A DNA stretch of 64,000 bases from Strigamia acuminata (taxonomy: Eukaryota > Arthropoda > Chilopoda > Geophilomorpha > Linotaeniidae): the NCBI GenBank assembly GCA_949358305.1, contig OX442314.1:58971369-59035368 (forward strand), read 5' to 3'. Under the pieces are notes generated by a model. That model saw nothing but the letters and a program-made list of their open reading frames with translations. It ran no database searches and had not been told where the DNA came from. How positions within the stretch are numbered: the first letter of the stretch is position 1; each line of letters opens with the position of its first letter. Below are positions 1-10,359 of the stretch, in pieces. The translations under genes and the position numbers were made by a program.

Positions 1-160
1 CCTTCAGATGTCAAAGGTCAAAAGCCAAATTTTCCACCTCAAAGGTCAAAGGTCAAAGGTCAAATTTTCCACCACAAAGGTCAAAGGTCAAAGGTCAAAT
101 GGGCCGCTCAAAAAAGGTCAAAGGTCAAAGGTCAAGGTCAAAGGTCAAAAGACGTTTTTC
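1..160. repeat. Tandem AAAGGTC array
   Basis: Short head-to-tail repeats of a 7-base unit (AAAGGTC) are broken by TTTTCCACC and GGGCCGCTC spacers. Each pair of units reads AGGTCAAAGGTCA, which is two AGGTCA half-sites one base apart. No coding potential. The array runs off the left edge of the window. Confidence 0.85.
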
Positions 161-273
161 CCTCCAAGGTTGCTCGCGACCTAGTATGACTCACCGCCAT
201 CTTGTTCATTTTGTCCTCGGACCAAATGGGCCACTTTTACTTGCCAATTTTGTTAGTAGATGGCGCTGCCTAT

Positions 274-302
274 CCTAAACCTAAACCTAACCTAACCTAA
301 AC
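274..302. repeat. Short telomere-like CCTAA run
   Basis: About five units of CCTAA or CCTAAA in tandem (TTAGG on the other strand), resembling the arthropod telomeric repeat. It lies just upstream of a hAT transposase remnant. It is too short and degenerate to be a telomere; either an interstitial telomeric sequence or chance. Confidence 0.5.
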
Positions 303-339
303 ATCCTCATTCTTCCGCCCTCGAACCACTTCCTCATGC

Positions 340-540
340 CTCTAAGTTTGAGCCAGAAATGAAGGATTGCCCATTTGGTGCCTGATCCAGTGGAGTAAAT
401 TTTCCAACAACAAGGGCACTTCCGTTCCAATTGAGAGAGTGTTTTCGGGTGGTGTTGATTTACTTCCTCCAAACAGGCGAAGGCTGTTGGAAGATTGTGT
501 TGTGGCATCAATGTGCCTGAAATCTTGGTTTGCGATTTAA
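340..540 (+). pseudogene. hAT transposase C-terminal remnant
   Basis: Read in the frame that starts at 409, the plus strand encodes a short stretch containing TSVPIERVFSGGVDLL and MCLKSWFAI, followed by a TAA stop at 538-540. This matches the conserved C-terminal dimerisation region of hAT transposases, where an ERxFS motif is followed by a basic run and an LKxW motif. Nothing upstream (BED finger, DDE catalytic core) can be recognised in the same frame, and only some 65 codons remain open. It is the 3' stump of a dead transposon. The longer minus-strand ORF over the same bases is an antisense shadow. Confidence 0.7.
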
Positions 541-670
541 TTTCTACCACCAAAATTGTATTGTTTCAAATATTCAATTCTAAATGTATGTGTGTAATTA
601 ACTTATAATAATAATAAACTTTATTTCTACTTAACTTCAATTTTTTTTGCAATACATTACAAATTTTTGG

Positions 671-703
671 GTCCAACTATTCAAATAATTTGAATAGTTG
701 GAC
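671..703. repeat. Perfect 15-bp hairpin
   Basis: Arms 671-685 (GTCCAACTATTCAAA) and 689-703 are exact reverse complements separated by a 3-base TAA loop. Just downstream (about 730-905) the sequence is dense in GCGGATC and GATCCGC motifs on both strands, of the kind found as subterminal repeats in hAT-type elements. The hairpin may be the end of, or a junction between, such elements. Confidence 0.85.
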
Positions 704-729
704 GCGAAAATTTATTAATTTTACGTTTG

Positions 730-905
730 CGGATCGTGCGGATCGACTTGCGGATTTGCCCAATCCGATCTGCGGATTGAAGGGTCGGATTGGCCACCCG
801 GCTCGCTCCGCAATCAGAACCGCGGTCGGATAGCTCGATCGGATCCGCATCCGCATCCGAACCGACCCGATCCGCGGATGTGCAGATCCTATCCGATCCG
901 ATTAC
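730..905. repeat. GGATC/GATCC-rich subterminal-like repeats
   Basis: A GC-rich patch in AT-rich surroundings with more than a dozen CGGAT or ATCCG motifs in both orientations. No convincing protein is encoded. This looks like the regulatory subterminal zone of a DNA transposon, but no matching terminal inverted repeat was found. From about 905 to 2540 no gene is recognised on either strand. Confidence 0.45.
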
Positions 906-2539
906 AAGCTTACTTTTGGATGCCCGGATGGCGCTAGCAAACACCGGAAGTTGAAACAAACAAACTATCAAGTCAAGTTAAATAAAAGCCTTTAAAAAGG
1001 AAAAACCACGGCTGGAGTGGAGTGGATTTTGAGGTGGTTCATGCCAGGCTTTGATGTTTACAGTCAAATTTAAAATGACTGCCACGTGAGTTAGACCAGG
1101 GCTCGAACTTGCAATTGTTGTAATGCTTCCAGGTGTAGCATCCACCACCAAAATACACGAGCCAAAGTAAAATTACTTTAGTTATTACGTTTGTAAGAAA
1201 TTTAGCCAAATTGATCATCAAACACGAATGAATTTTACGAAACAGTAGCTGCATTCAAAAATAAAAAGAAGAATTTTAGTTTCAGTATATTTTAAGTTTT
1301 AACATGGGTTTAGACAGGAAATGATGTCATTTTTGGTTTAAAATTGAAGTAAAACAAAATATTTTAGTTTTTGAATGCAGCTAGTGTGGGCACCCGTTAG
1401 GAATTATTAATGGGAATATGAGTTATTCTATGTGGTCATATATCTTTATTAATAATAAACTGCGTGTACCAATTTCTTTTAAAACATTTTACTAGGTGCG
1501 TTCGAGCTTTCTGTTCATGCCGTTTATTCAACCGACGAATTGTGGTTTTGGCTCCATATTTTAACACAATTTAGCATTTACTCATATGGTGGAAAACGGA
1601 TGCTTCGCCGGAAACTATTTATGATAAAACTTCAAATAAACGCCCGGGCATTTATTTATTATTTTAGACCCGAAGCCCCATTGCTTGACCTTATTAAAAT
1701 TAATTTTTAGACTTTGTTATTTTACATATATTCTTTAAATCGATATTTATCCTTGAAAATATTGCACCCAGGCTCAATCCTACCCATAGTTCACTTTGTG
1801 CTAACCACACGGACAATTAATCGGGGTTTGGATGCCCGGATAGAAGTGTTGCGCTTGCGCACCATCTTGAACAATGGCGGCGGCGGGGAAATTCATTAGG
1901 TTTTGTGTTTCTAGTTTGCGACGATTATAAGCCCTTTATTTTGATTAATTAAATTTTCTCGTTTAGGATTTGAAGAAAGATTTTGTACGTAGTGTACGAT
2001 CGTTACGGGTCGGTGACGTTTCAACTGCGAAGGTTGGGAGAAAGAATACTCATTTTAAAGTCACTCTCTGTTACATATTTTGTGTTAAGGTTCGGTAGTC
2101 GCTCGGTCCCATGTCACGTTTTTATGTGACATGGGCGTGTGTGCTCATTCGATGGCCAAGTGTCAGATGGGAGAGAATTCTGCAATCTTGTTGCATGACA
2201 TGGGCTACTACATTTAAACGTGCCAGCTCATGGTCGGTCTCAAGTCTCAACGCAACTTGTGTTGATTTTTGTTTTGTTTTTGGTGAATAATATCAACATT
2301 TAGAATAGAATATAAAATGAATTTTCGGATATTAAGTTTTTATTCTTGAATTAATCCAGAGTTGTGAGTACATTACCGTGCATTTATGTGCACACCACTC
2401 TCACAAAACCATTCAGAGTCAAAGGAATGAATTTGAACTCATTTCCTTGACAAAAACAAGCGAGTGTTGGTTAAACTTTGCGCCATCTCTGGTCAAAACT
2501 CTCAGCAGACAACAAATGCGAGTATTCGTTATTGCAAGA

Positions 2540-2790
2540 GATGATGTGATTAAAATTGCATTGCTTTTAGATTAGAAATTTGATAGAGAAAATTAATTGA
2601 CTCGCGTTGCTTTTAGATTATATATTTGATACAAAAATTGACTTTCATTGCTTTTTGTTTAAAATTTTTTTTTAAAAAATAATTAACTTGCATTGCTTTT
2701 TTGATTAGAAAGTTAATTGACTCGTGTTGTTTTTAGATTACAAATTTACCGGTAATAGAAAAAATAATTGACTTATTTTGTTGCTTTTAG
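2540..2790. repeat. Tandem ~50-bp AT-rich repeat, copy 1
   Basis: About five diverged units of the form TTGCTTTTAGATTAGAAATT followed by TGATAGAAAATTAATTGACT. The same unit recurs at about 4676-4762 and 10555-10830, so it belongs to a dispersed satellite-like family. From about 2800 to 4190 the sequence has no recognisable gene. Confidence 0.8.
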
Positions 2791-4329
2791 ATCATTGGTT
2801 CCCAACATGTGCGCCGTGGCTGGTACACGGAGGCAATGCAATTGATTAGAAATTTAAAAGAAAATTTATTTTTTGTTTTCAGCATGTTGCAATGAGTTAT
2901 TGAAAGCACCTACAAGTACTACGCCATCCCTAATTGCGCAATATTTCTCAATTGATTCCACCCCTATATAACTCGTGTAATAATTGAAACCGATGTTGCC
3001 ATTGGCCAGCTCTGACTACTTTAACTGATGTCTATAGTCTAATAGTGGGATGATTTGTCACGGTCCTGACTTTGAGCAGTAATAATTTTCAAAATTTTAA
3101 GCGCATTTTGCGACTTTCCTTTAAATTTTCCCCAATTTTACTGAGAAATTGTTCCAGTTTCCTTTAATTATTTTATTTTCCCCAAATCTAAATTTATTAT
3201 TTTATTTTATATTATTTTCCTTATTTTTGACATTTATCTTTAATCTGTCCTGGTTTTAATCACCCCATCCAGACAAATCATGAGAATTCTGCAATAAGTT
3301 GATATAATCGCGCTTTAAATTTGCATATTTCACCCCTGATCGCCTGTTTTCTGCTCGGTCCCCATTGGGAATTGGCTTGGCCTTTGACATGTGATCAGAG
3401 GTGACTTGTTCTGTCAAGACAACTTGAACAGAGAGAATAATTTTCGCCTTCGACTAGTCAACATCTCCTGTCTTAACTAGGAAGATTTCCAAGTGCGATT
3501 TATGTTGCGTCTCAACGCATACGGTCATTATGCAGCCCGAATTCTCATGGTTGGCTATCTAACCACAACATTTATTATTTGCCCATTGTTTGCGTACAAA
3601 TTACTGGAAAAACGGCGTATTCGACGGTCTTAATTCGTCAATACATTTTATGCCACGACTGTGACTTTCTCCTCAGCCTAGACATTTTGAACGTATACTC
3701 GTCTCAATTGCGTATTCTTTTCATTATCGACGGTTCGACGACGTTGTCTGCGGTTTGGTACCTGTTTGCGCGTTCACCCAACGTTTGCGCGTGTTCAGGA
3801 GAAGAAACATACTCTTCGTAAGTACGCCTAGCATATGACGACATTTTCCCTAGTGAAGAGCGATATTTGGTCTTAAAATTCAACTATCAACGTTCGCCAT
3901 TTTGCACGGCGCCCGAATTGAATCCTGCACCCATAAAATACAGATTTCACGAATAGACGCTGTCTTAACCTAGCTACCACCCCCGGCAAAGTTTTAAGAG
4001 TTGCAGCGCCTGCGAACCTAAATTTTCTGGTTATTACAATCCCTGGAAATTCTCAAATTTCCGAAACCATTGTTAAAAAGTCGACTTTGATGTGACAGAT
4101 TATTCATTCAAAATTTATAATTTGGAATAGAATAAATTATTTTGCATATGAAATAACCATTTGCTAATTTAGAACGTTCATTTTTTAACTTATAATGTCA
4201 TTTCGAGCAGAAGTGTGCTGAATGTGGCCCACAGAAAGGACAAACACCGTCCACTACCACGAAAAAAAAAAGTAAAGCACGCGCGTACAAAGCCGTCAGT
4301 GGTCGCTGCCATTTTTGCACTTTGATCGA

Positions 4330-5023
4330 GGGATGCATCTTAATTTCACCACTTTTTATAAGTTCAGGGCCGCAGCTGTTTCCCGACGAGGCTCGTTTGT
4401 GCACGGCACATCCTGCACACCTGCAGGCCTCGTTTTAAGTTAACAGGCAGTTAACCATATGTTTGCGAATGCACATTTGTGGATTTTAATCACATAATAT
4501 CACTGTGTGGTTCAGATTTTTTCTTACCTTTAGTGGAGCCACTGGAATCAAGCTGCGTGTCCACCTGGTGTCCTGGGAGAGCGAGAAACACGGGCAGAGT
4601 TGAAACAAGTGCACGCCAGAGATGTCGATAACTATTTGGGAAGAGCAAGCATTCGTTATTACGAGAGATTAATATTAAAATTAAAATTGCATTGCTGTTA
4701 GATTAGAAATTCGATAAATAAAATTAATTGGTTTGCATTGCTTTTAGATTTGAAATTTGAAACAAAAATATTTTATCAAACCGGTCTTTGATGTGCAGGG
4801 CTGTATTTCGGTGCCCCCATGGTTGGAAGGCGCTTTTGTTGGGGTTGTATTTTAGCCCCCATGTTGCATGCAGGTGTGCTTCCTGATCAGGCTTCTTTGT
4901 GCAGAGCACAACCTACACCCTGCATGCAGGGGACTGGTTTTAAGTGGTGGTTGGCTTTAACTAACAAAACATGGTTAACCTGTCGTTAACGTACGAATGC
5001 ACCTTTGTGGATTGCAATCTTAA
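4330..5023. repeat. Satellite-like tandem units, left part
   Basis: Two diverged copies of a roughly 500-bp unit follow each other. Shared landmarks, in order, are a GTTTGTGCACGGCACA-like box (4394 and 4890), CTGCAGGCC or CATGCAGGGG followed by TTTTAAGT, GAATGCAC.TTTGTGGATT (4470 and 4994), a TTTTTTCTTACCTTTAGT block, a CTGGGAGAGC.AGAAACAC block, and then the 50-bp AT-rich repeat (4676-4762). The second copy is cut at 5023 by the Copia insertion and resumes at 10360. Confidence 0.7.
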
Positions 5024-5215
5024 TGTGAGAAGCCAATAACTGGATCTGGCGTCTTTGATATAAACAGTTCAATCTTCTTTATTCTGCTTTGCTTATTACA
5101 TCCTCTAATGCAGACGACATTAACGATTGCATTCATTTGCTTAGTAACTACGAACAACAATAGTAATCCCCATCTGGTGGTATGATTTTAACTATGTTAC
5201 AACAACAACCTCACA
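5024..5215 (-). repeat. Copia 3' LTR
   Basis: 192 bp with TG...CA ends, matching 10168-10359. On the coding strand an AATAAA signal corresponds to 5078-5083. The purine tract AAAGGGGGAATT (5216-5227) lies directly upstream on the coding strand, as expected for plus-strand priming. Confidence 0.95.
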
Positions 5216-5298
5216 AATTCCCCCTTTAACCTGTTAAAATCACACTAACAAATAACTTTGTAAAAACGACTTTAAAATAAACGACTTAAAAATAATCT

Positions 5299-8200
5299 TC
5301 ATTTCTTTCGTTCCATCTCCAACATTTCGGCCAACGCTTTCAGTCTTTTCCCGGACAGTGGTTTCGTCAAGGGGTCGGCCAACATTTCTTCGGTGGGCAA
5401 AAAATTAATCCGGATATTTTTCAGTAATACCTCGTCTCGAACAAACATGAATTTTCTCAGGATGTGCTTTGTGCGATCATGTTGGTTGTTCTCTTCCGAA
5501 ATCATGATGGTTGATTTGTTATCGCAATATGTGTCCAACCCGATTTGAATCTTCTCCATTTTCAGTTCTGCCACGAGTCCTCTCAACCACTTTAGTTCTC
5601 GTACTCCTTCGCTCAACGCCACTAATTCTGCTTCGCACGTAGAAAGCGTCACTGGTCGCTGCTTCCTCGTCTTCCAACTGATGAGGGAATTTCCGTAAAA
5701 TACCATGTATCCACTGAATGACTGTGCGCCCTTTCCCGCACTCCAACTTGCGTCGCTATACATCTCTAGAGGTCCACGAGTCCTGTCATAAAATATGCCA
5801 TAATGCATCGTTCCCTTTATGTACTGCAGAACTCTCTTAAGTGCAGCCAAATGCATCTCAGTTGGCTTGCTACTATAAGTCGACAATTTGCTAATAGCGT
5901 AAGCAAGATCCGGTCGTGTTCCCAACATCAAATACATCGCGCTTCCCAACATCTCTTGGCATTGCTTCTTGTCCACTAGCGCTGATTTTCCTGTCTCGTC
6001 TAGGTCCTGGTCTGTGGCTAATGGTGATTTCTTCGGCTTACAATTCTCCATTCCGTATCGCTTCAACACCTTCTTGGCGTATTCCTCTTGACTTAGCCTG
6101 ACTCCACTCTTGGTAACGCTTATCCTCATGCCTAAGACATGGCTGGGTTCACCCAGGTCCACCAGCTTAAAATGACCCTTTAGCTTGTCCATCTGCTCTT
6201 CTATAAATTCGTCCGATGTCCCGGCTGCCACTATATCGTCCACGAAAACCCCTATTACAAAGAAATCGTCCCCATCAAACTTTACATAAATGCATGAGTC
6301 CGCTTTTAATTGTGTTAATCCGCTCTCCTTCAAAGCTTTGTCCAAGGTCTCATTCCAGCATCTGCCGGATTGCTTTAGACCGTATATGCTCCTTTGTAAT
6401 ACACAGATGTCATCTTCGGCCCCTTCTACTACAAATCCCTCAGGCTGCTGCATGTGAATTGTCTCTTTTAACAATCCATGTAGGTAAGCCGTCTCGACAT
6501 CATACAGTCTTAATTTCAGCTTCCTCTTCGCAGCTATCGCTAATAGCATTCGTAGCGATTCTAACTTCATTACGGGTGAAAACGTTCTATCATAATCCTC
6601 ACCGTACTTCTGTGAATACCCAGTAGCCACCAATCTAGCCTTGTACTTATGTATGCTCCCGTCTAAGTTTAATTTAATCTTATACACCCATTTGCATTTT
6701 ATCGCTTTCTTGGCTTTAGTCCGTTTCCCCAATCTCCATACTTTGTGCATGTACATCGATCCCATCTCTTTTTCCATTGCCTTTTGCCACAAATCTCTGT
6801 CCTCGCAGTCCATTGCTTCTTGGTAAGTCTTTGGTGTAAAGAGCTTCTTCCTTGCTGCTCTTACAATCATTGCTGCGTCGAGTCCGCGTAATCGCCTTGA
6901 TCGCCTCGCGCCCCGTCTCATTAATTGCCGTTCCCGTTGCTGACGTGCCTCCATTCGCTCTATCTCCCTTCTTAGCCCTTCCTCTTTTGTCGGTCGTCCT
7001 CGTCTTCTTGGTGCTGGCACCGGCGCTGGCGCTGGTTGCGCGTCTGGTACATGTTGTACTCGTTCAGGTGCGTTTTGTTCACCTTCGTCCTCATCTTCAT
7101 CTGTGCTTCTGTCTTCCTCATTGACACTCTCATTTTCCTCATTTGCATTTTCATCTTCATTTGCATTCTCCGCTTCATCTTGACTGCTTTCGTCATCGAC
7201 TCCGTTTGCTGCCTCGTGCTCGCTTTCCTGCGATGGCTCATCTTGATTTTCATCATCGCCTTCGTCCTCAGCACTGCCTGTCGTATCTGAATCAGAATCC
7301 TCTCCTCCCCCGCTAAAAACAGGAAAATCTGCGTAATTGTCATCGGTGTGCTGTTGCAGATGTTTCTCCCGTCGTATCTGGATAAGCCCCGTTCTCTTAC
7401 TTTCATCGAAAAACACGTCTCTCGCCTCGATAACTCGATTTTCGTCCTCGTCAAATATTCTATATGCTCTTCGACAATTAGAATATCCAACCATGATGCC
7501 TTGTTTGGAGACTGCGTCCAGTTTTCCTCGTAAAGGCTTCGGAATATGTCGGTAAGCCGTACAGCCAAAAACCCTAAAATGGATTCCGGTTGGCTTCTTC
7601 TCGTAGCGTAACTCGAAAGGTGTTGCCTCCGGTTTCGATGATATCGGTGACCTATTGATCATATAAACCGCTGTTGCCATTGTTTCAACCCAAAATTTAT
7701 CTGGCAAAAACGATCCCTTTAAAAGAACTCTTGCTTTCTCCACTGTTGTCCTGTTAAAGCGTTCGACGACGCCGTTGCTTTGAGCTGTGTATGGGACTGT
7801 TTTCTGGTGTTTCAGTCCACATTGCCCCCAAACTCTTTCGGATTCGGCATTGCAAAATTCTCCGCCATTGTCCGTCCTTATATTTAACAACTTGCGTCCT
7901 GTTGATCTCTCTTCTCTTGCTCTGTGTCGCTCAATCTCGCTAAAAGCGTCGCTCTTTTCTTGTAATGCGCTGAAATATACATATTTCGTGAAGTCATCCA
8001 CAATTACCAAAGCGAAACGTTCATTTCGTAATGCTGGGGGAAAAGGTCCACATAAGTCCACGTGCCATAGTTGCAAAGGGTGAGTGCTGCGCTGCCCCTT
8101 TACACGTTTAAATGGTTTTCTTGGTTGCTTTCCCTCGATACACGCCTTGCACGTTGGTAAAACTCCTCGTCCGTAATCCACGCCTACTATGAGTTGTCCC

Positions 8201-9675
8201 GCTCGGACTTGGTCCATTTTCTTGGCACTCATATGACCCATTCTTCCGTGCCATAGTTGTCTTCTCTGCACGCTTCGTGTCGCTTCATCGGGTCTAATTG
8301 GAACTTGTGCATTTTCCACCACATTGGCGCTCTCAACGATGCATGTTGTGGCATCTAGAATGAACATGCCGTCCCTGCGATGCGCTGTGGCCATTATAAT
8401 ATTGTCCTCTGTCATTACCAGTGTCTCTGTCTCGCCAAAAACGACTTTTAATCCTTTTCTAGTCAATTCGAAAACTGAAACTAAATTCTCTCGTAAATTC
8501 GGTACATAAACAACATCCGTCAGGTTCACCGTCACGTCCCCCGGTTCTAACTTGCTAATTAAACTCACGGTCCCATAACCTTCAGATGGTGTCGAAACTT
8601 TATCCTCCGCTAAATGTACTACTCCTTTCGCCATGGTCAGTTCCGTGAAAAAATTCCTGTGCGAAGTCATATGTACTGTCGCTCCTGAATCGAGTAGCCA
8701 TTCGGTCGGTTTGAGTCCCCTGTTCACTACTCTTGCGCAAAAAGTGTATGTCAAACCACTTGTGGCATATCGTGTGGTATCCTTCGTCACTGCGTAACGT
8801 GCCGTTGCGCTGCCTCGTCCTCGCTGACTTCCACTTCCGCTCGTTCCTCCGCGTGTTGATTTTGACCGGCAATCTCGTGCGTAATGTCCGGTTTTTCCAC
8901 AGTTGTAGCATTCGAAAGTCTTGGTCGTCTCAGTGCTTGTCGTCGTCTCATTTGTGCGTTTACTTCGACAATCTCGTGCAATGTGTCCTATTTTGCCACA
9001 ATGATAGCATTCAGTGCCCTTTGGTCGTCCATTTCCGCGTGCTCTGGCCTTAAAAGCCCCCTCTTGATGAAAATTTCGTTCGCCATTGCCGTGTGTTCTC
9101 TGTATTAAATTTTCTTCTAATCGTAACGATCGTCTCAATTCTGCCAGCGTTGCGTCACGTCTTCCGTGAAAAGCCCGTGTCACTTGTGAATATTTGGTCG
9201 TCAGTCCAAAAGCCAAATAATACACCACTTCGTTTTCTTCAAATATTCTTCCTGCCGCAGCTGACTGTTTACTAATGGTTACTACTCTGTTCACGTACTG
9301 GTCAACTGTTTCATCCTTTTTCATTTTAACGTTTGTCAACTCGCGTCCAATATCTAGTTGTCTTTGACGGACATTCCCGTCGTGATGTGCCGCTAAATCT
9401 TCCCACATTCGTCTTGCATCTGTCGTGCCGACTTGCATCCCTGCCTGCTCTGGGGTCAGTGTCAAAATGATTAAACCAAATGCCACACTGTTTTGGCGCT
9501 TCCATTTGTGCCAGGCGGGTCCAAAGCGTTGCGCTGGTTGGTCTCCTTCAATGACCGTACTCCATAAACCACGGGAATCAAGTATGGCCCGCATCATCAT
9601 TGACCAGATGAAATAGTTGCTGTCATCAAGTGAAGGTACTCTGCTCGCACTTGCTCCTTTAAATTCGTCACCCAT
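5299..9675 (-). CDS. Copia Gag-Pol polyprotein (intact)
   Basis: A single 1458-residue ORF encodes all proteins needed for retrotransposition. In order: Gag (about 1-215); two CCHC zinc knuckles (C223-C236 CYHCGKIGHIARDC and C256-C269); an aspartic protease with DSGATVHMTS (D329); an integrase with an HHCC zinc domain (about 475-513) and catalytic D540, D602 and E638 (D-x35-E); a long Asp/Glu-rich linker (about 790-865) followed by a basic stretch; a reverse transcriptase with D1059 (LYDVETAY) and FVDD at 1144-1147; and RNase H with D1308, E1348 and D1385. Integrase before reverse transcriptase is the Copia (Pseudoviridae) order. The start at 9675 gives a typical Copia Gag N-terminus, with the YFIWSMMM segment near residue 21. 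The acidic linker is longer than usual. No frameshift separates Gag and Pol, so their ratio must be set by something other than frameshifting; no mechanism is visible. Confidence 0.95.
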   Translation of the reverse strand: MGDEFKGASASRVPSLDDSNYFIWSMMMRAILDSRGLWSTVIEGDQPAQRFGPAWHKWKRQNSVAFGLIILTLTPEQAGMQVGTTDARRMWEDLAAHHDGNVRQRQLDIGRELTNVKMKKDETVDQYVNRVVTISKQSAAAGRIFEENEVVYYLAFGLTTKYSQVTRAFHGRRDATLAELRRSLRLEENLIQRTHGNGERNFHQEGAFKARARGNGRPKGTECYHCGKIGHIARDCRSKRTNETTTSTETTKTFECYNCGKTGHYARDCRSKSTRGGTSGSGSQRGRGSATARYAVTKDTTRYATSGLTYTFCARVVNRGLKPTEWLLDSGATVHMTSHRNFFTELTMAKGVVHLAEDKVSTPSEGYGTVSLISKLEPGDVTVNLTDVVYVPNLRENLVSVFELTRKGLKVVFGETETLVMTEDNIIMATAHRRDGMFILDATTCIVESANVVENAQVPIRPDEATRSVQRRQLWHGRMGHMSAKKMDQVRAGQLIVGVDYGRGVLPTCKACIEGKQPRKPFKRVKGQRSTHPLQLWHVDLCGPFPPALRNERFALVIVDDFTKYVYFSALQEKSDAFSEIERHRAREERSTGRKLLNIRTDNGGEFCNAESERVWGQCGLKHQKTVPYTAQSNGVVERFNRTTVEKARVLLKGSFLPDKFWVETMATAVYMINRSPISSKPEATPFELRYEKKPTGIHFRVFGCTAYRHIPKPLRGKLDAVSKQGIMVGYSNCRRAYRIFDEDENRVIEARDVFFDESKRTGLIQIRREKHLQQHTDDNYADFPVFSGGGEDSDSDTTGSAEDEGDDENQDEPSQESEHEAANGVDDESSQDEAENANEDENANEENESVNEEDRSTDEDEDEGEQNAPERVQHVPDAQPAPAPVPAPRRRGRPTKEEGLRREIERMEARQQRERQLMRRGARRSRRLRGLDAAMIVRAARKKLFTPKTYQEAMDCEDRDLWQKAMEKEMGSMYMHKVWRLGKRTKAKKAIKCKWVYKIKLNLDGSIHKYKARLVATGYSQKYGEDYDRTFSPVMKLESLRMLLAIAAKRKLKLRLYDVETAYLHGLLKETIHMQQPEGFVVEGAEDDICVLQRSIYGLKQSGRCWNETLDKALKESGLTQLKADSCIYVKFDGDDFFVIGVFVDDIVAAGTSDEFIEEQMDKLKGHFKLVDLGEPSHVLGMRISVTKSGVRLSQEEYAKKVLKRYGMENCKPKKSPLATDQDLDETGKSALVDKKQCQEMLGSAMYLMLGTRPDLAYAISKLSTYSSKPTEMHLAALKRVLQYIKGTMHYGIFYDRTRGPLEMYSDASWSAGKGAQSFSGYMVFYGNSLISWKTRKQRPVTLSTCEAELVALSEGVRELKWLRGLVAELKMEKIQIGLDTYCDNKSTIMISEENNQHDRTKHILRKFMFVRDEVLLKNIRINFLPTEEMLADPLTKPLSGKRLKALAEMLEMERKK

Positions 9676-10154
9676 CTCAAGTTTTCTGTTAACTTGTCAA
9701 AATAGATTGAGTTTTTCGTCCAATTAATATCAATTGCGAACGATTACGTACTCACGGTGACCTCTTTTTCTTGTGTTGTGCTCGAATCGTGATTTTTTCA
9801 GCCCTTTTTGCTGCAGTTTGCTTGATGTCACAGTTCCTGTCACTCAAACACGTCGTAGAAATTCGTTCTCGTACTCGTACGCACTTTTCCGCTCAAAAAT
9901 CGTCGCTCACGAACTATTCCTCGGCCGCCATCTTGATTAGGCCCGCAAAAACACTTCAAAACGTCAAAAAACCTTGTTTTTGTCCCTTTTTTTCGAGTCA
10001 CACTCTCTTGAACTTCCCGCTCTTCACCGCGCTCGTTTCAATCGTCAAAAAACCTCTTGCGTCGTCTGCTCTTGCTCTCGTACTCGCTAACGAACTTCGT
10101 TTTCCGCTCGTTTTGGATTATCACCGCTCAAAAACGCCAAATTGACCAACCGTA

Positions 10155-10165
10155 CTCTGCTACCA
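10155..10165 (-). promoter_or_regulatory. Copia primer binding site
   Basis: On the coding strand TGGTAGCAGAG begins two bases inside the 5' LTR. It is complementary to the 3' end of arthropod initiator tRNA-Met (CTCTGCTACCA), the usual Copia primer. The match stops after 11 bases, consistent with a short or half-tRNA primer. Confidence 0.75.
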
Positions 10166-10167
10166 CT

Positions 10168-10359
10168 TGTGAGAAGCCAATAACTGGATCTGGCGTCTTT
10201 GATATAAACAGTTCAATCTTCTTTATTCTGCTTTGCTTATTACATCCTCTAATGCAGACGACATTAACGATTGCATTCATTTGCTTAGTAACTACGAACA
10301 ACAATAGTAATCCCCATCTGGTGGTATGATTTTAACTATGTTACAACAACAACCTCACA
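10168..10359 (-). repeat. Copia 5' LTR
   Basis: 192 bp, the same sequence as 5024-5215. It should carry the promoter for the minus-strand element. The gag ATG is about 490 bp downstream; that leader shows no further gene. Confidence 0.95.

Larger units (their letters stand above)
5024..10359 (-). mobile_element. Complete Copia LTR retrotransposon
   Basis: A 5336-bp element on the minus strand. The 192-bp LTRs at both ends start TGTGAGGTTG and end TTCTCACA on the coding strand, and no difference was seen between them by eye. It is flanked by a 5-bp target duplication CTTAA (5019-5023 and 10360-10364). It has a primer binding site, a purine tract and one long gag-pol ORF without stops. Identical LTRs and an open ORF mean a very recent insertion that may still be active. 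It lies inside a satellite-like tandem repeat. Confidence 0.97.

Noticed and set aside
287-553. 88-codon minus-strand ORF with a CPCCWK motif
   Set aside because: The plus strand of the same bases encodes a recognisable hAT C-terminus, so the minus ORF is a shadow.
6972-7568. A 198-codon ORF on the Copia strand, rich in Met, Lys and Arg
   Set aside because: It overlaps the linker of the intact Gag-Pol in another frame; its composition follows from the Asp/Glu-rich codons read out of frame.
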